NCBI GenBank assembly: GCA_900772035.1
Contig: CAAGQE010000076.1
Coordinates: forward strand, 1 to 11,151
Source of the DNA: Candidatus Gastranaerophilales bacterium
GTDB lineage: Bacteria; Cyanobacteriota; Vampirovibrionia; Gastranaerophilales; Gastranaerophilaceae
Length of the DNA: 11,151 nt
Direction: 5' to 3'
Shown: piece by piece, positions 1 to 7,116 of the stretch
Position numbering within the stretch: position 1 is the first letter of the stretch
Layout of the letters: each line of letters opens with the position of its first letter
Made by a program: the position numbers and the translations under genes
The notes under the pieces: generated by a model
What the model was told of the DNA's origin: nothing
Seen by the model: only the letters and a program-made list of their open reading frames with translations
Databases searched by the model: none

Positions 1-1
1 G

Positions 2-775
2 TTCAATGATACTTACGAACAAAGAAATTATTTTTCAGATGAAAATCGTTATAAAACAGTAGGCTCAAAAAATAAAAAACCTGTTGTTATATTTGGTTGT
101 TCATTTGCTTACGGTGAGTATTTGAATGACAATCAGACCTTCGGGTACAAACTTTCAAAACAAACGGGCAGAACTGTTTATAATTTTGCTTATTCGGGCT
201 GGGGACCTGCTCATCCGATTTATCTTTTAACGCATGAAAAGTTGCTGAATGAAGTTAATAATCCCGAATATATAATTTATGTTTTAATTGACTATCATCC
301 TCACAGGATTACGAGTGTAAACATTTCGCCAAAAGATAATGAGTGTTATTTGAAATATCCTGTTAAAAACGGAAAAGTTCAAGATTTTAATCCGAAGTAT
401 CCTGTTTGGTATAAATCTTACTTTATCAGATTGGCGGAAAGAGCCTTGTCTCAAAAGAATGATACGTGGATTGAAGATGAGCATAAGTTTAAAAACGATG
501 ATGATTTGCAGGCGACTTTCATAGAATGGAAGAATTTGTCCGATAAAAAATGGTCAAATCCCAAGGTTGTAATTTTTGCTTATCCGAACAATTTGTGCAG
601 CAGATGTGACTTTGAAAAGATGAAGAAAGCAGGTATAACTGTTCTTACTCCGAGTTCGGAAATAGAGAAAGAATTTGCCGAAAATTCAGAAAAATACACG
701 TTTCCCGACGGACATCCGGATGAAAAAGCGTGGGATGTGCTTGTTCCGTACATCGTTAAACAATTGAACCTTTAG
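2..775 (+). CDS. SGNH/GDSL hydrolase-like protein, 5' end cut by window edge
   Basis: The frame is open from base 2 to the TAG at 773-775, giving 257 residues with the N terminus missing. A TTG at 122 could be taken as a start, but it lies after the best-conserved motif, so the real start is outside the window. Numbering from base 2, the block I motif is VIFGCSFAYG (about residues 29-38) with S34 as candidate nucleophile. The block V motif near the C terminus is FPDGHPDEKAW, which supplies the Asp and His of an SGNH triad. The segment EYIIYVLIDYHPHR takes the place of block III, without an obvious canonical Asn. The gene is a clear paralogue of the minus-strand gene at 1682-2563: both have KKP(V/I)(V/I)IFGCS(F/Y)A, YN.A(Y/F), PEYI(I/V)YV and D.HP...AW. 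By family this would be an esterase or O-acyl transferase acting on envelope carbohydrate. The substrate is unknown. The SGNH fold call is fairly secure; activity is inference. Confidence 0.72.
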   Translation, partial: FNDTYEQRNYFSDENRYKTVGSKNKKPVVIFGCSFAYGEYLNDNQTFGYKLSKQTGRTVYNFAYSGWGPAHPIYLLTHEKLLNEVNNPEYIIYVLIDYHPHRITSVNISPKDNECYLKYPVKNGKVQDFNPKYPVWYKSYFIRLAERALSQKNDTWIEDEHKFKNDDDLQATFIEWKNLSDKKWSNPKVVIFAYPNNLCSRCDFEKMKKAGITVLTPSSEIEKEFAENSEKYTFPDGHPDEKAWDVLVPYIVKQLNL

Positions 776-779
776 TTGA

Positions 780-1673
780 TTATTTCTTCAAGTTTTCGAC
801 GGTTTTATCGTATTTTTCTTTTGGAATAAAGATGTAGTCAAAGGTTGAATTTCCGTACTTATCCCAATCTTCTTGCGTGTAAAAAGGATTTCCGAAAATA
901 TCGCATAAAATGTAATCGTTTTCTTTTGCAAATTAAAATGCCTCAGAGCGTTTGTGACCGAAGTATTCGACATCGTTTTGGATTTCTGCCGTGATAATCG
1001 GGCGATATTTTGCTATGAGTTTTTTGCCTCCGTGCAAAACGTTTAATTCGGCACCCTCTACGTCGATTTTTATGTAACCGACGTCAGGAAGTTTGTCGAT
1101 GTAGTTGTCGAGCGTTTTGACTTTGCATGGAATTTCTTCCAATTTGCCGTTATCTTTTTTGAGTGCCATCAGTTCTCTTCTGGGCGACAAGCCGCTTTCG
1201 AGATAATTATTCGTGTACAAATAAAAAGTTGCGGTTCCTTCTTTGTCAGATATTGCGACATTTTCAACACTGGTATTTTCTTCTTTTGCGGCTGCAACTT
1301 TCAAATTATTATAAAAATCTTCATTCGGCTCAAAGCCCAAAACTTTTCCTTTTGTGTAATTTCCCATTTGTAAAAGGTGAAAGCCGTTTGCGGCTCCGAC
1401 GTCAATTGCGGATTGGTCTCCTGTCAAATTTTTTGCAAAAACATTGTTGACGAGCATCTCGTGAATGTCATAATAGTAACCTTTATTCAATCTGAAAATC
1501 ATGCCCGTAAGATGAACATTTTGGGTTAAGAGTTTGTTGTTCATCAATGTATGAACGATTTCGGGATTATCCTTTGAATATTCGTTTTTCAACGAAATAC
1601 AATCTTTTATAAGAAAGACAAAGATTGAAATAAAAAGTATTGAATATATCGCAGTTATTTTTTTTGATTTCAT
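780..1673 (-). pseudogene. FkbM-family SAM-dependent methyltransferase, interrupted by an in-frame TAA
   Basis: The ATG at 1673-1671 follows the Shine-Dalgarno site TTAGGTGCAAAAATG. Residues 5-23 form a single N-terminal membrane anchor. The SAM-binding motif I is AIDVGAANGF (89-98), followed by GFEP (113-116). The FkbM signature IKIDVEGAELNVLHGG spans 201-216. The frame stops at a TAA (935-933) after 246 residues, ending GHKRSEAF. The same frame then runs on for 50 codons (FAKENDYILCDIFGNP... DYIFIPKEKYDKTVENLKK) to a second TAA at 782-780. The tail looks like a normal FkbM C terminus and ends 4 bases from the convergent SGNH stop. The likely history is a nonsense change in a 297-residue gene. 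A sequencing error is the main alternative. The 246-residue product keeps the SAM and FkbM motifs but loses the last part of the fold. FkbM enzymes usually O-methylate sugars. The gene is 8 bases downstream of a co-oriented SGNH gene, so the two are probably an operon. Confidence 0.8.
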
Positions 1674-1681
1674 TTTTGCAC

Positions 1682-2563
1682 CTAATTTATGTATTTATTA
1701 ACGAAATTGGGAGTTAAATCTTCCCATGCATATTTGGTCGGATGTCTGTCTTTTTCCGAAATGTAGTATTTGGGGTTTATCAAAAAGTCGGGCGCAATGA
1801 GTTCTGCCCCTGTCGTTATTGTAAATCCCGAGTCTTTCAAACTGTCAAACTGTGAGACATTTTGTTCGTCATACAGTAATAATATCCATTTGGCATTCTT
1901 CCAATGCTTATCAGCCAAAGATTTTGCATACAGAAGATGTTCTTTCATAAACAAATAGTCGGAATGTTTGTACTCAACAACTTTTTTTGTTCTTAAAAAT
2001 GTTGCCAAATAAGAATAGTGCAAAGGATTTGTGATTTTTTGCAGTTTGCCGTTTTTGTTTTCGTAAAAAACCGCTTTATTCCAAGGGCAACATTCTCTGT
2101 ACAGTCTTGAAATTTGGTCGTGAATCATTACGTACACGATATATTCGGGTTCGGGTAATTCTTTATAGGTGTTTTCATCTTCCAATTGATAAAGAGTGTA
2201 TTGAATGCCTTGTCCTCCAAATGCCCTGTTGTATACGGGACGAGAGGTTGCTTTTGCCAGTTGATAAGAGAACTTTTCTTCATATTTCAACGGTCGAATG
2301 CTCATTCCCTCAGCATAAGAACATCCGAAAATAATAATAGGTTTTTTGTCTGAGTTTTCAGGAATAACAGGGGGAACGAATTTGTGTTTTTTATAATAAG
2401 TTTCGTAATTTTTTTCGCAAAATGCCTTGTTCGTATTTTCAAAAAGTTGCTTCAGGTTTGCACTTTCGGGCTTCAGCAAAAATGCCAAAGAAACATATTT
2501 GAACAACAAATATGCAAACATCAAAAGAATAATGTTGAAGGCTATTATTTTAAAAACTTTCAT
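1682..2563 (-). CDS. Membrane-anchored SGNH/GDSL hydrolase-like protein
   Basis: The protein has 293 residues if it starts at the ATG at 2563-2561. A TTG one codon earlier is possible, but the ATG is the better start. Residues about 4-30 are a hydrophobic membrane anchor, so the rest is predicted to be extracytoplasmic. Block I is IIFGCSYAEG (77-86) with S82 as candidate nucleophile. AFGGQG (114-119) fits block II. The C-terminal KDRHPTKYAWEDL supplies D272 and H274. As in its paralogue at 2-775, the block III Asn is not obvious: YVMIHDQISR sits there. An esterase, acetyl-hydrolase or acyltransferase role on a surface glycan is inferred from the fold alone. The stop TAG overlaps the Shine-Dalgarno site of the downstream FkbM gene, suggesting coupled translation. 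The promoter at 2590-2618 lies just upstream. Confidence 0.72.
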   Translation of the reverse strand: MKVFKIIAFNIILLMFAYLLFKYVSLAFLLKPESANLKQLFENTNKAFCEKNYETYYKKHKFVPPVIPENSDKKPIIIFGCSYAEGMSIRPLKYEEKFSYQLAKATSRPVYNRAFGGQGIQYTLYQLEDENTYKELPEPEYIVYVMIHDQISRLYRECCPWNKAVFYENKNGKLQKITNPLHYSYLATFLRTKKVVEYKHSDYLFMKEHLLYAKSLADKHWKNAKWILLLYDEQNVSQFDSLKDSGFTITTGAELIAPDFLINPKYYISEKDRHPTKYAWEDLTPNFVNKYIN

Positions 2564-2589
2564 CAAATATTTTCCGAAACAATATCTGT

Positions 2590-2618
2590 ATTATACAAAA
2601 TTTTCGGATTTGTGCCAA
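2590..2618 (-). promoter_or_regulatory. Sigma70-type promoter for the SGNH/methyltransferase pair
   Basis: On the minus strand TTGGCA (2618-2613) is followed by a 17-base spacer and a perfect TATAAT (2595-2590). Transcription would start near 2583, leaving a leader of about 20 bases before the ATG at 2563. Both boxes and the spacing fit the housekeeping consensus. Confidence 0.65.
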
Positions 2619-2646
2619 TTTGAAATCAATTTTTGCAATAAAAAAA

Positions 2647-2720
<74 letters not shown>

Positions 2721-2797
2721 ATTTTAAATCTATTCAGTTTGTCTTCGTAACCTCACGCAGTTTGGTTTTAATTGGAAATTGGCTTCCGTTACCCTCG

Positions 2798-2830
2798 CCA
2801 AGTGCGCTAGTCCCGATTTGAATTTATTCA
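2798..2830 (-). repeat. Degenerate copy of the tRNA-Pro 5' end and its upstream bases
   Basis: On the minus strand, TGAATAAATTCAAAT, CGGGAC and TAGCGCACTTGG run in order. The real tRNA and its flank at 2736-2701 read TGAATAGATTTAAAAT, CGGGAC, G and TAGCGCAGTTTGG. The match spans about 33-36 bases with a few substitutions and single-base gaps. It covers the acceptor 5' strand, the start of the D arm and about 16 bases upstream. The rest of a cloverleaf is absent, so this is a remnant or partial duplication, not a second tRNA. In addition, CGCAGTTTGG at 2756-2765 on the plus strand is an exact 10-base inverted copy of 2701-2710. Confidence 0.6.
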
Positions 2831-2841
2831 ATATATTATTT

Positions 2842-2860
2842 ATCTCGCATAGAGCAAGAT
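2842..2860 (-). other. Hairpin in the spacer between membrane-protein gene and tRNA
   Basis: Minus-strand RNA can form ATCTTGC-TCTAT-GCGAGAT, a 7-bp stem including one U-G pair with a 5-base loop. On the plus strand the same position is a C-A mismatch, so the structure favours minus-strand RNA. It is followed by AAATAATA and not by a T run, so it is not a classic intrinsic terminator. It could be a weak 3' end of the upstream gene or part of a leader ahead of the tRNA. Confidence 0.3.
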
Positions 2861-2868
2861 ACATGCCT

Positions 2869-2874
2869 ATTATA
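2869..2874 (-). promoter_or_regulatory. Candidate -10 box ahead of the spacer and tRNA-Pro
   Basis: A perfect TATAAT lies on the minus strand just after the stop of the membrane-protein gene. The best -35 at a 16-17 base spacing (TGGAAA or CTGGAA) is weak. If used, it would start an RNA near 2862 that runs through the hairpin and the degenerate repeat into tRNA-Pro. In AT-rich DNA a lone -10 match can be chance. Confidence 0.3.
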
Positions 2875-2886
2875 CGCAATCAAAAC

Positions 2887-4362
2887 TTAATTTCCAGTAT
2901 TATTTTTTTGTTTTTCTTGTAAAGTGGCGCAATACTCAATAGCGGGAATGATTTTTGACAAATCGAAATATTTTGTTACAACAGGAAGTTCAAGATTTTG
3001 AATATACAAAAGTCCGCGTTTTTCATCGTAATAAGTTCCGAGCATGTTCATCTCATCGTATGGAGTTTCTTGAGAAATTAAAAGATTTTGAGGTTGATAA
3101 TCAGACAATAATATCGAGCGATGTAATATTCCGAATGATTTATGATACTCAAACCAATCCGAGTTCATTTCGTCTTCGGTAAATGTCAGAATATATTCTT
3201 TAGAATGAATTTTATTAAGAATACTTTGCGCATATTGATAAGAATACTTGCAGGAATTTATCTGCCACAAGATACCGAGTATTCCGAATATACAGGAAAT
3301 CACTATCAAATTTGAACAAAATTCTTTATTTAAAATATTTTTATTAAAAATTTTTTCTCCAATCAATAACAAAATTATAGGGAAAAACAAAATCAATCCC
3401 ACTATGTAATTTTGCAATTCCAATCTGGGACATGGGACGAAACTTACCGCATAATTCAAATACCAAACCATTGCAATAATTGTTGCGACTATAAATAAGT
3501 AAAAAGGTACGTTTATTTTTTTCTTATAAAAATACGCTGCAATAATAACCGCAAATGCAACAATAGAAATAAATAATGCGCCATTAAACAATCCTAATGT
3601 CGATTTTATCGCTAATGTGTATTCGTATAATGCGTTATCAAAAGTTATATCCGCGGTTGTTGAAACAAATCCGTACACGGTTTTTGAAATTACATAGAGT
3701 GTACTTAAAAATCCCGATATCCCGATAACAGTCTTTAATCGTTTGTTTTCGGTCGGTTTTCTTATAATGATTAACATAGCCGAAAAAATGACCAAACCCG
3801 TTAGTGCTTGTTGCTCATAAGACTCAAAAGAATAAAGTAATAATAAAGTAACTAAAAGGTAATCAAACTTTGTTAGTTTTTCTGAGGTCAAAAAATATTG
3901 CAATAATGCGAAAGAAAGCAAAATTGCAAGGTGGCATTCTTTTATGTACCAAACTGAATTAGGCAGATATAAAAGCGCATAATATGCGAGTGAAACCGCT
4001 GCGATTTTGAACATTTTTGTTCTGTATGCGATTAAGAAATTCAATGCCATTGCAAAGAATGTTACAACCAGATATGAAATATGAAACAGGTTGATTTTTA
4101 CCATTGGAATATTCGGCAGAAAATGAACTAACGCATTATAAGGTAAATCGAACAGAAAGTCCGAAAACAGTCTTGTTCTTTGGTGAATAAAAATAAAGAA
4201 ATTTCCGTCGAAGTTTTCTTGTATGAGTAATTGGAAAAATACAGCAGGAGCATCAAAGAATAAACTTCTGTATGTGCATGTTGAAATTCCGAAAAGTATA
4301 AACGCGCTCAACACGAATAAAATCAACCATATTTTGTTGTCTTTGATGATGTTTTTGTCCAT
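2887..4362 (-). CDS. Polytopic membrane protein, possible GT-C-like glycosyltransferase
   Basis: The 491-residue protein starts at an ATG preceded by GGAG five bases upstream. There are about 10-11 hydrophobic segments: roughly 11-29, 92-112, 119-134, 142-159, 166-180, 185-200, 211-229, 259-278, 285-303, 318-336 and 350-367. Residues 370-491 form a soluble C-terminal tail. The first long loop (about 30-90), between segments 1 and 2, carries acidic residues (FFDAP, D37; NFDGN, D52). This layout of many helices, an acidic first outer loop and a soluble C-terminal domain resembles GT-C enzymes that use polyprenyl-linked sugars. No diagnostic motif was recognised, so the function stays open. An O-antigen ligase, polymerase or other envelope protein is equally possible. 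It lies between the SGNH/FkbM patch and alaS, is divergent from alaS, and reads toward tRNA-Pro. Confidence 0.7.
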   Translation of the reverse strand: MDKNIIKDNKIWLILFVLSAFILFGISTCTYRSLFFDAPAVFFQLLIQENFDGNFFIFIHQRTRLFSDFLFDLPYNALVHFLPNIPMVKINLFHISYLVVTFFAMALNFLIAYRTKMFKIAAVSLAYYALLYLPNSVWYIKECHLAILLSFALLQYFLTSEKLTKFDYLLVTLLLLYSFESYEQQALTGLVIFSAMLIIIRKPTENKRLKTVIGISGFLSTLYVISKTVYGFVSTTADITFDNALYEYTLAIKSTLGLFNGALFISIVAFAVIIAAYFYKKKINVPFYLFIVATIIAMVWYLNYAVSFVPCPRLELQNYIVGLILFFPIILLLIGEKIFNKNILNKEFCSNLIVISCIFGILGILWQINSCKYSYQYAQSILNKIHSKEYILTFTEDEMNSDWFEYHKSFGILHRSILLSDYQPQNLLISQETPYDEMNMLGTYYDEKRGLLYIQNLELPVVTKYFDLSKIIPAIEYCATLQEKQKNNTGN

Positions 4363-4378
4363 ATATACTCCGAATTTA

Positions 4379-4407
4379 ATAGTAAAAGATAATCAAAACT
4401 CATTCAA
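4379..4407 (-). promoter_or_regulatory. Candidate promoter of the membrane-protein gene
   Basis: On the minus strand TTGAAT (4407-4402) and TACTAT (4384-4379) are separated by 17 bases. The start site would fall near 4372, right at the Shine-Dalgarno site (GGAG, 4371-4368), giving a very short leader. That closeness lowers confidence. Confidence 0.35.
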
Positions 4408-4431
4408 GTAATAAATATGTTTCGTGTGGAT

Positions 4432-4460
4432 TTATTAACAAAAAATGTTTGTCGTATAAT
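4432..4460 (+). promoter_or_regulatory. alaS promoter
   Basis: A perfect TATAAT lies at 4455-4460. At a 17-base spacing the -35 is TTATTA (4432-4437), which is weak; TTAACA (4435-4440) is a better match but only 14 bases away. The predicted start near 4467 gives a leader of about 28 bases. The ribosome site GAGGA (4483-4487) is 7 bases before the ATG. No T-box or other leader structure fits in this space. Confidence 0.5.
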
Positions 4461-4494
4461 TAAATTATAAAACAATGTATATGAGGACTCATAA

Positions 4495-7116
4495 ATGGAA
4501 GTATTAACAGGAAACCAAATCAGACAGGCTTTTTTGGATTTTTTCAAAGATAAACACGAACATACGGTTGTAGAAAGTTCTTCATTGATTCCGAACAATC
4601 CGACCGTGTTATTGACTACTGCGGGTATGTTGCAGTTTGTTCCTTACTATTTGGGTTTGGAAAAACCGCCTTATAATCCGCCGAGAGCAACAAGTTGCCA
4701 AAAGTGTGCAAGAGCGGGCGGAAAAGATTCCGATATTGAAAACGTCGGCAGAACTCCCCGCCACCATACGTTTTTTGAAATGCTCGGTAATTTTGCGTTT
4801 GGCGATTATTATAAAAAAGAAATTATTCCTTGGAGTTGGGATTTTGTTACCAACTATCTTCACTTAGACCCGTCAAGACTTTGGATTACAATTTTTGAAA
4901 ATGATGACGAGTCATACAAAATTTGGACGGAAGATGTTGGTGTCGCTCCCGAGCGAGTAATCAGAAAAGGTAAGAAAGACAACTTCTGGGGGCCTCCGGG
5001 GGCAACAGGTTCTTGCGGACCTTGCTCGGAAATCCACTATGACCTCGGTGAAGATTTGAAATGCTCTGACGATTGCGGTATCGCAACTTGCGAGTGCGAC
5101 CGTTGGGTAGAAATATGGAACCTCGTATTTACGGAACTTTTCCAAGATGAAGAAGGTAATCAATCTCCGCTCGAAAAGAAAAATGTTGATACGGGCATGG
5201 GGCTTGAAAGAATTGCAATGGTTTGCCAAGGTAAACGTTCAACATTCGATACCGATTTGCTTATGCCTATCGTTAATAAGGTTTGCGAAATCACGGGTGC
5301 AAAATATAAAGATAATGAAAAAACTGATATTTCTATCAGAATTATCACAGACCACGCTCGTTGCGTAACCTTTATGATTAACGACGGTGTTATCCCCGGT
5401 AATGAAGGAAGAAGTTATGTTCTCAGAATGATTTTGCGCCGTGCTTTAAGACACGGTAAAATCCTCGGAACAGAACTCCCGTTCTTATACAAGATTGTTG
5501 ATACGGTTATTGAAAACTACAAAAGCGCATATCCCGATTTGGAAAAGAATGCGGATAGAATTAAAGATACTATCAAGAAAGAAGAAGAAAGATTTAAAGT
5601 CACTTTAGACAGAGGATACAAACTTCTCGAAGACTTGATGGCAAACGGAAATATCAGCGGTGAAGATGCTTTTAAACTTTATGATACTTTCGGTTTCCCG
5701 TTGGAACTCACGGTCGAAATCGCAGCGGAAAAAGGTATTAAAGTTGATACAGACGGCTTTAATGCAGCAATGAAAGAACAAAAAGAAAGAGCAAAAGCCG
5801 CAACTCAAAAAATCAGTCTTACCGACGACTTGGTATATGTAAATATCGAAAACAAATACGGCAGTACAAACTTTATCGGCTACGACCAAACTGAATGCAA
5901 CGATGCTAAAATTATTGAAAAAGTTGAAGTTGAAGGCGGTTTTGTTGACGTAATTTTGGACAAAACTCCGTTTTATGCGGAATGCGGCGGACAAGTCGGT
6001 GATACAGGTGTTATTGAAAGCAATAACCTCAAGGCTGTTGTTATGAATACATTTAAGGTAAATCACCTTTCCGTTCACAGAGTTAAGGTTATTAACGGTG
6101 ATGTAAATGTCGGCGATACCGTCAGCGCGGTAATTGATAAAGAACGCCGTCAAAACATTACTATTCACCACTCAAACGCTCACCTTTTGCAAGCTGCATT
6201 GGTTAAGGTTTTGGGTGACGAAGTTAAACAAGCAGGTTCTCAAGTTGAAGAAAACAGAACAAGATTTGACTTCTCGTTCTCAAGAGCAATGACTCACGAT
6301 GAAATCGTTAAAGTTGAAAATATTATGAACGACTGGATTGGTGCCGATTATAAGCAAACGACGGTTGTTATGGATGTTCAAGATGCGATTAACTCGGGTG
6401 CAACTGCCTTGTTCGGTGAAAAATACGAAGATAAAGTCAGAACAGTAACTATCGGTGATGTTTCAAAAGAACTTTGCGGTGGTACTCACGTTAAATCGAC
6501 AGGTGAAATCAGATTGACGAAGATTGTTTCGGAATCTGCAATTGCAGCAGGTACAAGACGTATCGAAGCAGTTTGCGGAAAAACCGCTATCAACTGGCTC
6601 TCCGAAAAAGCTGACGAGGTTGATAAACTTGCTCACTTGTTCAAAATTCCTCATACAGAGGTTGTTGAAAAAGTTGAAAAAATCGCCGACGAAAACAAGG
6701 TTCTTCAATCTGAAATCAATACTTTGAAAGAAGAATCCGCGGTTTCTAAAGTTCAAACCTTTATCAGCAGAGCGGAAGATATTAACGGCGGCAAAATCTT
6801 TGTCAGCAAGGTTGATGCGCTTCCTTCAATCTTTATGAAGCCTGCTATTGAAAAGTTGGGTTCAAAACTCGGTAATTCAATCATTATCTTGACTGCCATT
6901 CAAAGCCCCGAACAAATTTCAATTTGTGTAAAAGTTTCTGATGACTTTGTAAAAGCGGGTATTAACGCAGGAAATATCGTTAAACAAATTGCAGAAGCAA
7001 CCGAAGGCAGAGGCGGTGGAAGACCGAACTTCGCTCAAGGCGGCGGCAAAAATGCCGAAAAACTTGACGAAATTCTTTTGGCAATCAAAGAAGAAATCAA
7101 AAAGAAAATCGGTTAA
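4495..7116 (+). CDS. alaS: Alanyl-tRNA synthetase
   Basis: This cytoplasmic class II synthetase joins alanine to tRNA-Ala and hydrolyses mischarged Ser- or Gly-tRNA. At 873 residues it is full length. The catalytic core starts at the N terminus. ENVGRTPRHHTFFEMLGN (82-99) is the hallmark class II motif 2 region, FWGPPGATGSCGPCSEIH (164-181) follows, and DTGMGLERIA marks motif 3. The editing domain carries the zinc ligands HSNAH (H559, H563) and CGGTH (C661, H665). The C-terminal DHHA1 domain ends with GRGGGRPNFAQGGG (about 838-851). A cysteine cluster C190-x3-C194-x4-C199-x-C201 lies in the core. Similar inserts occur in clostridial-type AlaRS, and C68/C71 add a further pair. The start is set by GAGGA 7 bases before the ATG. 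The stop TAA overlaps that of the convergent acyltransferase gene. Confidence 0.98.
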   Translation: MEVLTGNQIRQAFLDFFKDKHEHTVVESSSLIPNNPTVLLTTAGMLQFVPYYLGLEKPPYNPPRATSCQKCARAGGKDSDIENVGRTPRHHTFFEMLGNFAFGDYYKKEIIPWSWDFVTNYLHLDPSRLWITIFENDDESYKIWTEDVGVAPERVIRKGKKDNFWGPPGATGSCGPCSEIHYDLGEDLKCSDDCGIATCECDRWVEIWNLVFTELFQDEEGNQSPLEKKNVDTGMGLERIAMVCQGKRSTFDTDLLMPIVNKVCEITGAKYKDNEKTDISIRIITDHARCVTFMINDGVIPGNEGRSYVLRMILRRALRHGKILGTELPFLYKIVDTVIENYKSAYPDLEKNADRIKDTIKKEEERFKVTLDRGYKLLEDLMANGNISGEDAFKLYDTFGFPLELTVEIAAEKGIKVDTDGFNAAMKEQKERAKAATQKISLTDDLVYVNIENKYGSTNFIGYDQTECNDAKIIEKVEVEGGFVDVILDKTPFYAECGGQVGDTGVIESNNLKAVVMNTFKVNHLSVHRVKVINGDVNVGDTVSAVIDKERRQNITIHHSNAHLLQAALVKVLGDEVKQAGSQVEENRTRFDFSFSRAMTHDEIVKVENIMNDWIGADYKQTTVVMDVQDAINSGATALFGEKYEDKVRTVTIGDVSKELCGGTHVKSTGEIRLTKIVSESAIAAGTRRIEAVCGKTAINWLSEKADEVDKLAHLFKIPHTEVVEKVEKIADENKVLQSEINTLKEESAVSKVQTFISRAEDINGGKIFVSKVDALPSIFMKPAIEKLGSKLGNSIIILTAIQSPEQISICVKVSDDFVKAGINAGNIVKQIAEATEGRGGGRPNFAQGGGKNAEKLDEILLAIKEEIKKKIG

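Noticed and set aside
122..775. TTG start at 122 for the first SGNH gene
   Set aside because: The frame is open to base 2 and the upstream part encodes the GCSFAYG motif, so the gene begins outside the window.
933..935. Recoding or reassignment of TAA in the FkbM gene
   Set aside because: TAA ends alaS, the LolA-like gene and the restored FkbM frame itself, and TAA is not used for selenocysteine or pyrrolysine.
788..973. 61-residue minus-strand ORF in another frame
   Set aside because: It overlaps the FkbM tail in a different frame, while the FkbM frame through the TAA gives a family-like tail.
2721..2886. T-box or other known riboswitch in the spacer
   Set aside because: No T-box motif (AGGGTGGNACCGCG) or other known riboswitch core was seen; the tRNA-like part is a short direct repeat.
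5605..6171. 188-residue minus-strand ORF inside alaS
   Set aside because: It is Phe- and Asn-rich shadow sequence opposite a conserved essential gene, with no domain or ribosome site.
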